Assembly (NCBI GenBank): GCA_947167135.1
Contig: CAMVGV010000019.1
Span: 1-48,557 of the forward strand
Direction of reading: 5' to 3'
DNA from: an uncultured Lachnospiraceae bacterium
Lineage (GTDB): Bacteria; Bacillota; Clostridia; Lachnospirales; Lachnospiraceae
DNA length: 48,557 nucleotides
Shown here: one piece after another, positions 1 through 8,716 of the stretch
How the letters are laid out: each line of letters begins with the position of its first letter
How positions within the stretch are numbered: position 1 is the stretch's first letter
Made by a program: the position numbers and the translations under genes
Notes under the pieces: model-generated
Seen by the model: the letters and a program-made list of their open reading frames with translations, nothing else
Told to the model about the DNA's origin: nothing
Databases searched by the model: none

Positions 1-99
1 CAGTCCCTGTCATCCTGAGGAGCGGAGCAGTCCCTGTCATCCTGAGGAGCGGAGCAGTCCCTGTCATCCTGAGGAGCGGAGCGACGAAGGATCTTTCAC
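1..99. repeat. Three tandem 27-bp copies of the GTCATCCTGAG repeat
   Basis: Three identical 27-bp units starting CAGTCCCTGTCATCCTGAGG lie at 1-27, 28-54 and 55-81, followed by the conserved repeat end CGACGAAGGATCTTTCAC (82-99). This is the GAGGAGCGGAG variant of the repeat family seen elsewhere in the window. Its right end supplies the TGA stop codon (96-98) of the adjacent capF-like gene. The array may extend beyond the left edge. Confidence 0.9.
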
Positions 100-842
100 T
101 CCGGCAAAAAAGAGACATAGGTCTCGTATAGCTTCTCCTCGAATTCATCCTTCAGTTCCGGCTTTCTTCCGTTAGAAAGCGCATCCTTAAAAGCCATAAC
201 GGTATCTGCCACAAGCCCTAGCTTCCTCTCATAAATAAGAGAGGGCGGAAACACCACGAATTCACCGGGAGGAAGTTTGATCCCCGTATTCAGTATCCTT
301 AAAAACTGCCCCGTTACGTCATCCACATATGCCAATGGCAGCAGCTTTTCCCTGTCGTCTATCCTTATGGGGATATCCCTTGCGATATTATGACAGAAGG
401 TTGCGATCACCGTATTATAGTTCGGCCTGCTCCATCTGCCGAAGAGATTCGGAAAACGGTAGACATACACGGGGACGCCGTTATCCCTTCCGTAGGAAAA
501 AACCGCTTCTTCCGCGGCTCTTTTCGATCTCCCGTAATCATTGTCAAGCCCCGCCTGAATGGAGGATGACAAAAGCACGGGTACCTTGTTGCCGAAGCCG
601 CAGAGCTTCCGCAGAACCTCCTCGGTGAAATCCTTATTCCCGCTGATAAATTCCGACCGCTCCTTAGGTCTGTTCACTCCCGCAAGGTGAAATACAAAAT
701 CACATTCCCTGCAGTATTCTTCGAGATCCTGTCCGGAGGAATCGGTATCGTATTCGAAAACCTCTTCATATCCCGCATCGCTCAGAGCCTTCAAAAGGTT
801 TTTCCCCAGAAACCCCTTTGCCCCCGTAATAAGTATCTTCAA
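96..842 (-). CDS. capF: CapF/WbjC-like UDP-sugar reductase, SDR domain only (cupin domain missing)
   Basis: NAD(P)-dependent short-chain dehydrogenase of the UDP-N-acetyl-L-fucosamine pathway. It carries the Rossmann motif ITGAKGFLG near the N-terminus, FHLAGVNRP, the catalytic YGRSK, and the family signatures FRFPN-like (VYRFPNLFG) and ATFCHNIA. Family knowledge: full CapF is about 370 aa, with an SDR domain that reduces C4 and a C-terminal cupin domain that does C3 epimerisation. This protein is only 248 aa and stops after YVSFLPE, where the cupin domain normally begins; the stop lies in the repeat at 1-99. A TTG at 842 is chosen as start because the upstream in-frame TTG at 863 is part of the AGGAGG ribosome binding site (855-860). 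It starts 7 nt after the capE stop, so the two are probably co-expressed. A separate cupin gene could lie beyond the left edge. Confidence 0.85.
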   Translation of the reverse strand: MKILITGAKGFLGKNLLKALSDAGYEEVFEYDTDSSGQDLEEYCRECDFVFHLAGVNRPKERSEFISGNKDFTEEVLRKLCGFGNKVPVLLSSSIQAGLDNDYGRSKRAAEEAVFSYGRDNGVPVYVYRFPNLFGRWSRPNYNTVIATFCHNIARDIPIRIDDREKLLPLAYVDDVTGQFLRILNTGIKLPPGEFVVFPPSLIYERKLGLVADTVMAFKDALSNGRKPELKDEFEEKLYETYVSFLPE

Positions 843-849
843 TGACGCC

Positions 850-1884
850 TTAGTCCTCCTCAAGCCTGTCCCTTATGTACTGAAGGGAAAGAAGCTTTTC
901 TTTTACCTCCTCCACGTTCAGTATGGTCGTATTGTCGGAATTGAAGGTATCGAATTTCGGCCTCTCCGTATTACCCTTGATAAAATACTTATCGTAATTT
1001 AAGTCCCTGTTGTCCGCGGGAACACGGAAAAAACCACCTTCGTCCACGGCCCTTGCACACTCCTCGGAGGTGAGAAGGGTTTCCGCCATTTTTTCCCCGT
1101 GGCGCACTCCGATTATCTTCGTCTCATGATCCACAGCGTTAAAGAGCTCCTTAACCGCCTGCGCCAGGGTTTCAATGGTACATGCCGGTGCCTTCTGTAC
1201 CATAATGTCGCCCGCGTTGGCATTCTCAAAAGCGTAGAGCACCAGCTCCACAGCCTCCTCCAGAGACATAATGAATCTGGTCATCTTCGGCTCCGTTATG
1301 GTTATGGGCCGTCCCTCCTTTATCTCATCGATAAAAAGCGGAATGACCGAGCCCCTTGAGCACATGACATTTCCGTACCTCGTACCGCAGATCAGTGTGT
1401 CCTCCGGATCAATGGTGCGGCTCTTTGCCACAAATACCTTTTCCATCATGGCCTTGCTGGTTCCCATGGCATTTATGGGGTAGGCAGCCTTGTCGGTAGA
1501 AAGGCATACCACCTTCTTTACCCCGGCTCTGATGGCGGAGGTGAGAACGTTATCGGTTCCGAGTACATTGGTCTTTACCGCTTCCACCGGGAAGAATTCG
1601 CAGCTCGGCACCTGCTTTAACGCAGCTGCATGGAAAATGTAATCCACGCCGTGCATAACATCCTCAAGGGAGCCCTCCTCCCTTACATCCCCGATAAAGT
1701 ACTTTATCTTGGGATCATTATAAATATGCCGCATATCATCCTGCTTCTTTTCATCCCTTGAAAAGATGCGGATCTCCTTTATATCCGTGTCCAGGAAGCG
1801 CTTCAGAACGGCATTTCCGAAGGATCCCGTGCCCCCCGTGATAAGAAGTGTTTTTCCGTTAAATATGTTCCCGTTAATTTCCAT
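850..1884 (-). CDS. capE: UDP-GlcNAc 4,6-dehydratase/5-epimerase, CapE/FnlA type
   Basis: First enzyme of UDP-N-acetyl-L-fucosamine synthesis: an inverting 4,6-dehydratase acting on UDP-GlcNAc in the cytoplasm. At 344 aa it has the usual family length. It shows TGGTGSFG at residues 16-23, FHAAALKQVP near 84-93, STDKAAYP near 129-136, and the MxxxK form of the active site (M140, K144), typical of the CapD/FlaA1/CapE group rather than YxxxK. The C-terminal part, with RFIMSLEEAVELV and GEKMAETL, also fits CapE. The ATG is preceded by AGGAG seven bases away; that site lies at the edge of the 37-bp tandem repeat at 1885-2004. It is followed directly by capF and preceded by a WbuB-like glycosyltransferase, so this part of the locus probably makes and transfers FucNAc or a related sugar. 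Confidence 0.92.
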   Translation of the reverse strand: MEINGNIFNGKTLLITGGTGSFGNAVLKRFLDTDIKEIRIFSRDEKKQDDMRHIYNDPKIKYFIGDVREEGSLEDVMHGVDYIFHAAALKQVPSCEFFPVEAVKTNVLGTDNVLTSAIRAGVKKVVCLSTDKAAYPINAMGTSKAMMEKVFVAKSRTIDPEDTLICGTRYGNVMCSRGSVIPLFIDEIKEGRPITITEPKMTRFIMSLEEAVELVLYAFENANAGDIMVQKAPACTIETLAQAVKELFNAVDHETKIIGVRHGEKMAETLLTSEECARAVDEGGFFRVPADNRDLNYDKYFIKGNTERPKFDTFNSDNTTILNVEEVKEKLLSLQYIRDRLEED

Positions 1885-2004
1885 CTGCTTTCTCCTGCCT
1901 TTACGGTATTTCGGCCTGATACAACTTTTCCCTGCCTTTACGGTATTTCAGCCCGACACCGCTTTCTCCTGCCTTTACGGTATTTCAGCCCGACACCGCT
2001 TTCT
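1885..2004. repeat. 37-bp tandem repeat, three copies plus a fragment, spanning a gene end
   Basis: Copies lie at 1894-1930 (diverged), 1931-1967 and 1968-2004; the last two are identical. The copy at 1968-2004 contains the last codons and the TGA stop (1985-1987) of the WbuB-like glycosyltransferase, so the intergenic copies are duplicated gene ends. On the minus strand each unit junction reads GCAGGAGAAAGC; at the last junction this provides the ribosome binding site for capE. Confidence 0.9.
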
Positions 2005-3166
2005 CCAGTATATCCACGGATCGTTCCACATTAAAATGCGCCTCCAGGTACTCCCGTCCCCTTCTTCCCATCTCCGGGAGACCCTCTCTCTCCGAAACGA
2101 TCTTAAGAACCGTATCCCTGAAAACCGAAGGATCCTCCGACGGGCACCAATAGCCGCATTGAGCCCTCCCGGTTATAAGCTCGCCTATATCCGTATTCCT
2201 GTCTGTGACCGCAAAAACCGGCTTTGACATCTGCATATACGACAGTATTCTAGAGGGGAAATTCGGAATTGTAAATAAGGGGCTTAAGGAGATAAGCCCT
2301 ATGTCTGCGTCCTGCAGTATCTCCTCATATTCTCTCCGGGGAAGCTCCCGTAAAAGTCTGAGGTTCGGAGGCGAATACCTTTCTATGTAGCTTCTTATCT
2401 TCTCCTCCTCGGTTCCCGAACCGATAAAGGTAAACATAACATCGGAATTGTCCCTTAGAGCTTTAATCCCATCCAGCAAAAAGTCGATAGCCTGCGGCTT
2501 TCCAAGATTCCCTCCGAAAATGAAGTTAACATAACTCTGAGAACTGTCCCGGCTCTTATCCGGATAACGCCCGTTGTCGATGATCCTGACCGTATTCGGA
2601 AAAAGCTCCAGCTTGTCCGGGTCAGCCTCCGGGTTATGCTTTTTTATATACTCGAGGTTTGCGGGAGACATGCAGCCGATCCTGTCCGACTCCCGGTAAA
2701 GCTCCCGCTCCAGCCTCTTAAAATATCTGAAAAGAAGCCCCTTTTCACTCATCATCCTAAGGTCTGCCGCATTCTGCGGGAATATATCCTTAAGCATCAG
2801 ATAGTTCACGGCTCCGAAGTGCATTTTAAAGGGCTTGAGTATCCCCGAAAGGGTTACCGGCGGCGTCGGATAAATTATTATGTCAACCTTTTCGTTCCAG
2901 AAATATGCTTTGACGGCCTTAAAAAGCTTACGCCCGAGGGTAAGCTGTATAAGTCCCTTTCTTATCTTTCCGGCGCTGAACTGGTCGGGCACCGGTACAA
3001 AAGCACACTCCACGCCCTCCCTTTTCTCTTTACGGCTTTCCTTTTCCGATGACGAGCAGGCGGCTATCATCACACGGTGTCCCCTGTCTCTCAGCGCATA
3101 GACCAGATCCAGATATATGGTGGAGGAGGAAAAATCAAATTTTTGGAAAAGACAAAGCACATTCAT
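1985..3166 (-). CDS. Glycosyltransferase family 4, WbuB-like
   Basis: GT-B fold glycosyltransferase of 393 aa, cytoplasmic or at the inner membrane face. Features include the N-terminal LCLFQKFDFSSSTIYLDLVYAL, LMLKDIFPQNA in the middle (typical of WbuB/FucNAc transferases), FIFGGNLGKPQ opening the C-terminal domain, and an acceptor/donor loop with LFTIPNFPSRILSYM. Family knowledge plus context (capE and capF directly downstream) suggest it transfers an N-acetylfucosamine-type sugar; the exact donor is inference. The start overlaps the stop of the HAD gene (ATGA). Its last codons are part of a 37-bp tandem repeat that extends into the gap before capE. Confidence 0.88.
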   Translation of the reverse strand: MNVLCLFQKFDFSSSTIYLDLVYALRDRGHRVMIAACSSSEKESRKEKREGVECAFVPVPDQFSAGKIRKGLIQLTLGRKLFKAVKAYFWNEKVDIIIYPTPPVTLSGILKPFKMHFGAVNYLMLKDIFPQNAADLRMMSEKGLLFRYFKRLERELYRESDRIGCMSPANLEYIKKHNPEADPDKLELFPNTVRIIDNGRYPDKSRDSSQSYVNFIFGGNLGKPQAIDFLLDGIKALRDNSDVMFTFIGSGTEEEKIRSYIERYSPPNLRLLRELPRREYEEILQDADIGLISLSPLFTIPNFPSRILSYMQMSKPVFAVTDRNTDIGELITGRAQCGYWCPSEDPSVFRDTVLKIVSEREGLPEMGRRGREYLEAHFNVERSVDILEKAVSG

Positions 3167-3840
3167 ACGATCACATCCGAAAGCTCCGCTAAAGAAGCTA
3201 TCCTTATATCCTCCCTGACACCCTCAAGGTAGTCCCTGTCCCTGTATACTCCGTTCTCCCGGATTATCCTTACTGTTTTGATACCGGCAGTGACCGACAG
3301 ATAAAAGTCCTTTTCGGGATTATCCCCCACATAGATCATTTCCGCTGCTTTGATTCCGAGTCTTTCCCCTATGAGAGCGAATCCGGCAGGACTCGGCTTC
3401 CAGGCGTCCCTCCCCAGCTCATCGGTAAGGATAATGATGTCAAAATCCTTCTCCGCATCAAGTGCCCTTATCTTCTGTCTCTGTGTCACACCGTATCCGT
3501 CGGATAGTATACCGGTCTTTATCCCTTTCTCCCCAAGCAGGGCAAGACAGGGCTTTACGTCTCCATAATAACTGATGTTTGGAAAATGTTTTCTATACAC
3601 TTCCACAAGCTCCATCACTTTTTCGTCAGAACGTATGTTATTTATCAAAAACCTGTTGAAGACCTTTTTATGGTCAGCATTAAAAAGACTGACCAGCTCG
3701 TCATATATTTCCCCGGGATCCCTGTCCGGCAGGAGTCTTTCCGCAATGTATTCCGCAGTTTTCCTGTAGCCGCTTAAGCAGTAGCTTATTTCGGAAACCA
3801 GGGTGTCGTCCAGATCAAAAATAACTGCCTTTATACTCAT
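3163..3840 (-). CDS. HAD-superfamily hydrolase
   Basis: Protein of 225 aa with the complete HAD set: FDLDDT at residues 8-13 (D9 nucleophile, D11 acid/base), ILSDG near 111-115 (S113), K148 in WKPSP, and VGDNPEKD near 171-178. The helical cap between motifs I and II places it in subfamily I, like phosphoglycolate phosphatases. The substrate cannot be told from sequence. It overlaps the 3' end of the ATP-grasp gene by 26 bp and is followed by a WbuB-like glycosyltransferase (ATGA overlap), so all three are probably translated together. A role in making a sugar or amino-acid substituent of the polysaccharide is inference from this pairing. Confidence 0.85.
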   Translation of the reverse strand: MSIKAVIFDLDDTLVSEISYCLSGYRKTAEYIAERLLPDRDPGEIYDELVSLFNADHKKVFNRFLINNIRSDEKVMELVEVYRKHFPNISYYGDVKPCLALLGEKGIKTGILSDGYGVTQRQKIRALDAEKDFDIIILTDELGRDAWKPSPAGFALIGERLGIKAAEMIYVGDNPEKDFYLSVTAGIKTVRIIRENGVYRDRDYLEGVREDIRIASLAELSDVIV

Positions 3841-4831
3841 ACTCCCGCTTCATTTCCTCATTCAGCATTATGCTCTGGTCAAAACGTAAAAAAGTCAGCT
3901 TCTCTCTGTATTGCTCATTATAGCTGAGCTTCTCCCCCGTTAACAGCCTGTACAGATTCTCGCAGGAATCCGCTCCTGCCATGATCGACATAGGCGCACC
4001 GCCGCCGAAGCGGGGATTGATCTCGATATACTCTATGCCCCGTTCCGTTTTCTTGCACTGCACCGTTATGTGGCCTATGGGCTTCAGTACCTCCATAAGC
4101 CTTTTCACGTCATCTATTATCTCCCTGTCCTTCCGGATGACTCCCTTCGCGATCTCACCGCTTCTGGTTGCTATCCTTATTCTGGGAACGACCGTTATTA
4201 TATTGCTGTCGAAATCCGTAAATACATCCACGGTATATTCGGTGCCCTCGATATATTCCTGCACCATGGGTCTTTCTATTAGCTTCAGATACAGTGACAG
4301 CTCTTCTTCATTATGTACCTGAAAGGCATTTATGGAGGAGCTTCCGTCAATAGGCTTGATGAAAAGAGGGTAAGTAAGCCTTTTCGGATTTGAAAGCTCC
4401 TTATCGGTCAAAAGGTGCGGCACCAGAAAGCCGTTTTCCTCCAGAAATTCCTGGGTATTTCTCTTGTCCCTGCATATCCTGGTGACCCTTTCATCGGAAA
4501 TAAGTACCTTTGCTCCGGTCTCCTCTATTTCTGCCCTTCTTTCGGAGAGCAGAAGGAGCTCGGTATCTATGGTGGGCACTACAAGGGAAATCCTGAAATT
4601 ACTGCATATATTGCATATCGCCCTTATATACCCGTCATTGTCGGAGATACGGGGGACGATCTCGTTTACATCGGCAAAGTAAAGTGCCGGTGCCAGCTCC
4701 GATGCGTCTGCGGCAACTATGATACCCTTTATCTTCAGTCTCTCCTTTGCCCTCTTAAAACAGCTTATGAGTTCCACCCGTCTTCCGGCGGAGAGTATGA
4801 GAATGTTTACGCTTTTTTTTGTTTTTGTCAT
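3815..4831 (-). CDS. ATP-grasp ligase, carbamoyl-phosphate-synthase-like
   Basis: 338-aa ATP-grasp enzyme. It has an N-terminal pre-ATP-grasp Rossmann-type domain (LSAGRRVEL at 13-21, VVPTIDTEL near 84-92), FIKPIDGSSS at 157-166 with the ATP-binding lysine K159, QEYIEGTEYTVDVF near 191-204, and the metal/ATP site EINPRFGGGAP at 270-280. The family forms acyl-phosphate intermediates and joins a carboxylate to an amine or similar nucleophile; substrates here are unknown. It starts just after the sugar transferase with the AGGA-type site next to the repeat at 4853-4900. The adjacent HAD gene overlaps its end. It could add an amino acid or other amide to a polysaccharide sugar, but nothing in the sequence proves this. 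Confidence 0.85.
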   Translation of the reverse strand: MTKTKKSVNILILSAGRRVELISCFKRAKERLKIKGIIVAADASELAPALYFADVNEIVPRISDNDGYIRAICNICSNFRISLVVPTIDTELLLLSERRAEIEETGAKVLISDERVTRICRDKRNTQEFLEENGFLVPHLLTDKELSNPKRLTYPLFIKPIDGSSSINAFQVHNEEELSLYLKLIERPMVQEYIEGTEYTVDVFTDFDSNIITVVPRIRIATRSGEIAKGVIRKDREIIDDVKRLMEVLKPIGHITVQCKKTERGIEYIEINPRFGGGAPMSIMAGADSCENLYRLLTGEKLSYNEQYREKLTFLRFDQSIMLNEEMKREYEYKGSYF

Positions 4832-4841
4832 TTGTTTTTTC

Positions 4842-5603
4842 CTAAGATCCTTCGCTTCGCTCAGGATGACAGTGTGCGCTTCGCTCAGGATGACAGTGTG
4901 TGCTGCCCATAAACTCTTCCATGGTGGCGCTGGTTTCCGAGCTTATACCGTCCCGTTTCAGAACCTTCATTACAGTCATAAACAGTATTTTGATGTCCAA
5001 CACCGGGGACAGTTTTTTCACATATTCCACGTCATACTCAAATTTCCTCTCCCAGCTTATGGCATTTCTGCCGTTAACCTGGGCAAGTCCGGTGAGTCCC
5101 GGTCTCACGTCGTGCCTGTGCTTCTGTTCCTCGCTGTATCTGTCAAGATATCTGACCAGAAGAGGTCTCGGCCCGACGAAAGACATATCCCCCTTCAGTA
5201 TATTCAGAAACTCCGGAAGCTCGTCCAATGAAGCTGCCCTCAGAGCCTTTCCGAAGGCGGTGAGCCTCACCTCATCCGGAAGGAGCTCCCCCTGTTCATC
5301 CCTTTCCTCAGTCATACTGCGGAACTTATAAAGACCGAAGATCCGTCCGTCCTTCCCGGGTCTTTCCTGCCTGAAGATCACGGGACTCCCGAGCTTCACT
5401 CTGACAAGCACCGCCAGGATAAGGAGAAGCGGGGACAGGCATATAAGCAGCAGAAGAGACAGTAAAATGTCCACAGGCCTTTTGATAAAATTGATGTAAA
5501 AGAGGGCTCTCGGGTTTACATAACTCTCCGACAGTCCCTTCGGGCTCTGCCGCCCCTTATCCGCACTTCCCAACCGTTCCTCCGGTCTTTCCTTACTCAT
5601 CAT
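4842..5603 (-). CDS. pglC: Small phosphoglycosyl transferase (PglC-type) with repeat-encoded tail
   Basis: Initiating monotopic sugar transferase that moves a sugar-1-phosphate to undecaprenyl phosphate. Of 253 aa, residues about 45-70 form the re-entrant membrane helix; then come FRQERPG (78-83), the catalytic Asp-Glu pair D127-E128 in [20 protein letters not shown] (138-147) and the [14 protein letters not shown] motif (167-180). Close PglC relatives end near the MEEFMGS motif (228-234 here). The last 19 residues, with CHPERS twice, are translated from two tandem copies of the genomic GTCATCCTGAG repeat, and the stop is also inside it. There is a roughly 35-residue N-terminal extension before the membrane helix. 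It overlaps the pglF-like gene by 11 bp, with AGAGGA before the ATGATG start. Confidence 0.92.
   Translation of the reverse strand: MMSKERPEERLGSADKGRQSPKGLSESYVNPRALFYINFIKRPVDILLSLLLLICLSPLLLILAVLVRVKLGSPVIFRQERPGKDGRIFGLYKFRSMTEERDEQGELLPDEVRLTAFGKALRAASLDELPEFLNILKGDMSFVGPRPLLVRYLDRYSEEQKHRHDVRPGLTGLAQVNGRNAISWERKFEYDVEYVKKLSPVLDIKILFMTVMKVLKRDGISSETSATMEEFMGSTHCHPERSAHCHPERSEGS
4853..4900. repeat. Two tandem 24-bp copies of the GTCATCCTGAG repeat inside a gene end
   Basis: Two units of CGCTTCGCTCAGGATGACAG plus TGTG lie at 4853-4876 and 4877-4900 (reverse orientation), preceded by the repeat end GATCC at 4847-4851. They encode the C-terminal tail of the PglC-type transferase in frame and sit just upstream of the ribosome binding site of the next gene. 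Confidence 0.9.
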
Positions 5604-7572
5604 TCCTCTTTATGGCATAAACCTTCATATCCGCATCCTCATCCCGCTCTTCGAGACCGGGCGCGTTTTCCATATCTATGTGGGTCTCTCCCGGAATATA
5701 GGTGCCTGGGGTAAATTTGTAGGTAGGTACCAGCTCCCTTACCCATCTGTGCACATCCAGCTTTTCGGAACGTGATGCTATATCGAGCGCTTGAAGCTTG
5801 TCATAAAACTCATCCTCATTGAATTCTATGGGCTTCCCAATATGTATGAGCTTATTCGGGGTTTCCTGCATCCCCTCTTCCTTCATAAGCATTTCTTCGT
5901 AGAGCTTTTCCCCGGGCCGGAGTCCGGTAAACTTTATCTCTATATCCTCCCCCGGAACATAGCCGGAAAGGCGGATCAGGTTCTTTGCAAGATCGAGTAT
6001 CCTGACCGGCTCGCCCATATCCAGGATAAAAATCTCTCCTCCCCTGGCGTAGGCTCCCGCCTGCAGTACCAGTGACACCGCCTCAGGTATGGTCATGAAA
6101 TACCTGATTATCCTCGGATCGGTAACGGTAACGGGACCTCCCGATGCTATCTGCTTCCTGAAGAGGGGTATTACGGAGCCGTTGCTTCCCAGTACATTTC
6201 CGAATCTGACAGCCACAAACACCGTTCTTCCCCTGTGGTTATAGGACTGAACTATCATTTCGCAGATACGCTTCGTGGCTCCCATGATGTTCGTGGGATT
6301 CACGGCCTTGTCTGTGGAGATCAGGACAAACTTCTTTACGCCCGTATCCACAGCGGCCTGCGCCAGCTTCCAGGTTCCCATTACGTTATTCTTAATGGCC
6401 TCGTTGGGGCTTACCTCCATAAGAGGTACGTGCTTATGGGCTGCTGCGTGATAAACGATGTCCGGGCGGTAGGTCTCAAATACATCCTTCACCCTGTGGG
6501 TATTCCTGACGGATCCGATAAGCACCTTTAAACTGAGCTCCGGGAATGACTCCGCAAGCTCCTGCTGTATATCATATGCACTGTTTTCGTAGATCTCGAA
6601 GATAATCAGCATTTTGGGGTTATGCTTTGCGATCTGCCGGCAGAGCTCGCTCCCTATGGATCCGCCGCCGCCGGTCACCAGGACGATCTTCCCGGTCAGG
6701 GACTCCAGAATGGAATCGATATCCACCTCTATAGGCTCCCGTCCAAGGAGATCCTCCACCTCAACCTTACGGAGCTGGCTCACGTTTACTTCACCGTTAA
6801 CAAGCTGGTAGATCCCCGGAAGTGTTTTAAGCTCGCACTTTGTTTCCTTGCAGACATCCAGTATCTCCTTCAGCTGCTTTCTCTCCGCCGAGGGCATCGC
6901 AATGATTATCTCGTCTATATCGTATCTCGCGGCATTTTCGATAATATCCTCCCTGCCACCGACAACCTTCACGCCCTGTATGTAGTTCCCTACCTTGGCG
7001 GGATCATCGTCAATAACACACATAACGCTTTTCTGGATAAATCTGGAGGAATTCATTTCACGGATAATGGAATTGCCTGCTTCACCGGCACCGATAACCA
7101 TGACATTGATGCTCTTCGCCCGTTCGGTCCGTTTCTGTACAAAGGTGCGGAACAGCCGGTAAGCAAATCTGGATATGAGGACAAGGATATTTAATACTAT
7201 GGCATAAAGGAAATAATAGCTCCTCGGCATATGCAGGTTGAGAAGGAGCATACCCACAGCCTGCAGGACACTGGTAATTAAGCAGGCGGAAACCGTCGCC
7301 GTCATTTCGGGGATCCCCGCATAGGTCCAGAGACTTGAATAAAGGTGGAAAAGCCAGAAAATAACGATAGTTACTATAACATTGACAGGCAGATATTTCC
7401 AGAGATTCTCCTGCCAGACATATCCGCCCACGGTATGGAGCAGTTCATAGTATGAAAGGTCGAATCTCAAAAGAAGACCCACCGCAGAGCTGATGACGAC
7501 AGCCAGCACATCATACACTATAAGACCTGCTCTCCGTACAAGCAGTTGTTTATTATTAAACGGATTGACCAT
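5593..7572 (-). CDS. pglF: Membrane-bound UDP-GlcNAc 4,6-dehydratase, PglF/CapD type
   Basis: 659-aa nucleotide-sugar dehydratase. Four N-terminal membrane helices (about 15-37, 62-80, 92-113, 120-140) are followed by a CoA-binding-like Rossmann domain (VIGAGEAG at 159-166) and the catalytic SDR domain ([12 protein letters not shown] at 299-310, [13 protein letters not shown] near 374-386, STDKAVNP near 419-426, MxxxK with M430 and K434). The family converts UDP-GlcNAc to UDP-4-keto-6-deoxy-GlcNAc, usually feeding bacillosamine, FucNAc or QuiNAc4N-type sugars; no aminotransferase or acetyltransferase partner is visible here. A near-perfect promoter ends only about 6 bases before the ATG and no ribosome binding site is seen, so the mRNA from it may be leaderless. 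The 3' end overlaps the PglC-type gene. Confidence 0.93.
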   Translation of the reverse strand: MVNPFNNKQLLVRRAGLIVYDVLAVVISSAVGLLLRFDLSYYELLHTVGGYVWQENLWKYLPVNVIVTIVIFWLFHLYSSLWTYAGIPEMTATVSACLITSVLQAVGMLLLNLHMPRSYYFLYAIVLNILVLISRFAYRLFRTFVQKRTERAKSINVMVIGAGEAGNSIIREMNSSRFIQKSVMCVIDDDPAKVGNYIQGVKVVGGREDIIENAARYDIDEIIIAMPSAERKQLKEILDVCKETKCELKTLPGIYQLVNGEVNVSQLRKVEVEDLLGREPIEVDIDSILESLTGKIVLVTGGGGSIGSELCRQIAKHNPKMLIIFEIYENSAYDIQQELAESFPELSLKVLIGSVRNTHRVKDVFETYRPDIVYHAAAHKHVPLMEVSPNEAIKNNVMGTWKLAQAAVDTGVKKFVLISTDKAVNPTNIMGATKRICEMIVQSYNHRGRTVFVAVRFGNVLGSNGSVIPLFRKQIASGGPVTVTDPRIIRYFMTIPEAVSLVLQAGAYARGGEIFILDMGEPVRILDLAKNLIRLSGYVPGEDIEIKFTGLRPGEKLYEEMLMKEEGMQETPNKLIHIGKPIEFNEDEFYDKLQALDIASRSEKLDVHRWVRELVPTYKFTPGTYIPGETHIDMENAPGLEERDEDADMKVYAIKRNDE

Positions 7573-7578
7573 TTTTTG

Positions 7579-7607
7579 ATTATACCAAAGCGGTGATTTT
7601 ACGTCAA
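7579..7607 (-). promoter_or_regulatory. Promoter for the pglF-pglC-...-capF sub-operon, possibly leaderless
   Basis: On the minus strand: TTGACG (7607-7602), 17-bp spacer, TATAAT (7584-7579). The ATG of pglF begins at 7572, which is about where transcription should start, and no Shine-Dalgarno sequence lies between. It sits in the 40-bp gap after the upstream wzy-like gene. Confidence 0.8.
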
Positions 7608-7612
7608 AAGTG

Positions 7613-8716
7613 TCATCCCGCGATCAGCAGCAATACAAAAAACACACAGCTGAAAGGGGTTACGATAAAGCCGTTTTCAAAAAAGGACTGGAGCATCATT
7701 GTAAATACTCCGGCAAAAGCGATCCTTTTATCCGGACAGAACCTTATATCCCTTGAAAAAAGCCTCATAAGAGCCTTTACCAGAAGAAAGAGTATGCACA
7801 GGAAAACTATGATACCGTGTACAACAAGGATGTCAAAAAGACCGTTATGAACCTCAAACATAAAAAAGCTCTTCATTTCATAGGAGGAACCTATGCCTGT
7901 AAGAGGCCGTTTCAGGAATTCCCTCCATAGCTCGGCCCATATCAGCTCACGTCCTGACAGAACATCCTTATACAGTATCCTTATATTCCACCCCGAGCTT
8001 CCCAGTCCCGAATAAAGAGCGGTAAATAGAATGCTTCCCAGCGTAAAGATTCCGAGGCATATGTTATATAACAATCGCTTTTCTGTAATAACAGGTGCGA
8101 TTAAATAAATGAGTCCAAAAGCAGCGATCGAAAGTGCCGCCGACCTTGCCTGATAGCATACCGCCAGTAGAACGGAGGTCGGAAAGAAGAGAAGCTGCAC
8201 GTATTTCAGATATCCGAGCTCCAGATCATTCTTTACGTATTCAAGGGCAAGCTCGCCGAATATGAACAGGATCAGGAACACAAATCCCACCGTATTAAAG
8301 CCGTAATCCCAGCGCACCACCGGATACCAAAGAAGCATCAGTACTGCTCCGGAAAAAGCACAGATCCTCTTCATCCCTCCGGAAAGCTCCATGCCTCTTA
8401 TCACAAGGGTCAGCATAAGCACCAGATCGAAGATGACAAGCATGGCACCCTTACGCGACCCAAGTATAAACAGGTTGACCGGAGCTATTATAACGGCTGC
8501 TATTCCGACCAGGACGACCACATCGGTTTTAAGGAACCTTTCCCTGTCCGCCAGAATCAGCATTATATAAATAACGGCCGCTCCAACAAACATAACGAGT
8601 GTTCCGTACGGTGCGATAACGCCATATATTTTTGAGCTCACAAAGGAGCCCAGCAAAAAAAGGATGAAAAGCGCTGCCGTAACATATTCATATTTTCCCT
8701 TTATCCTCTGTGTCAT
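7613..8716 (-). CDS. wzy: O-antigen polymerase/ligase-like membrane protein (first of two)
   Basis: 367-aa polytopic membrane protein with about ten hydrophobic segments and the Wzy/WaaL-type loop carrying SGRELIWAELWREFLKRPL followed by TGIGSSYE and an HNGLFDILVVHG motif. Proteins with this layout polymerise or ligate lipid-linked oligosaccharides at the outer membrane face. It is clearly paralogous to the protein at 10137-11333: both share INLFI(L/I)GS(R/N)KG, LSGRE/FSGRE and HN(G/A)(L/M)(F/Y)DIL. Start overlaps the flippase stop (ATGA). It is the last gene before an internal promoter. Which of the two paralogs polymerises and which does something else cannot be told. Confidence 0.85.
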   Translation of the reverse strand: MTQRIKGKYEYVTAALFILFLLGSFVSSKIYGVIAPYGTLVMFVGAAVIYIMLILADRERFLKTDVVVLVGIAAVIIAPVNLFILGSRKGAMLVIFDLVLMLTLVIRGMELSGGMKRICAFSGAVLMLLWYPVVRWDYGFNTVGFVFLILFIFGELALEYVKNDLELGYLKYVQLLFFPTSVLLAVCYQARSAALSIAAFGLIYLIAPVITEKRLLYNICLGIFTLGSILFTALYSGLGSSGWNIRILYKDVLSGRELIWAELWREFLKRPLTGIGSSYEMKSFFMFEVHNGLFDILVVHGIIVFLCILFLLVKALMRLFSRDIRFCPDKRIAFAGVFTMMLQSFFENGFIVTPFSCVFFVLLLIAG

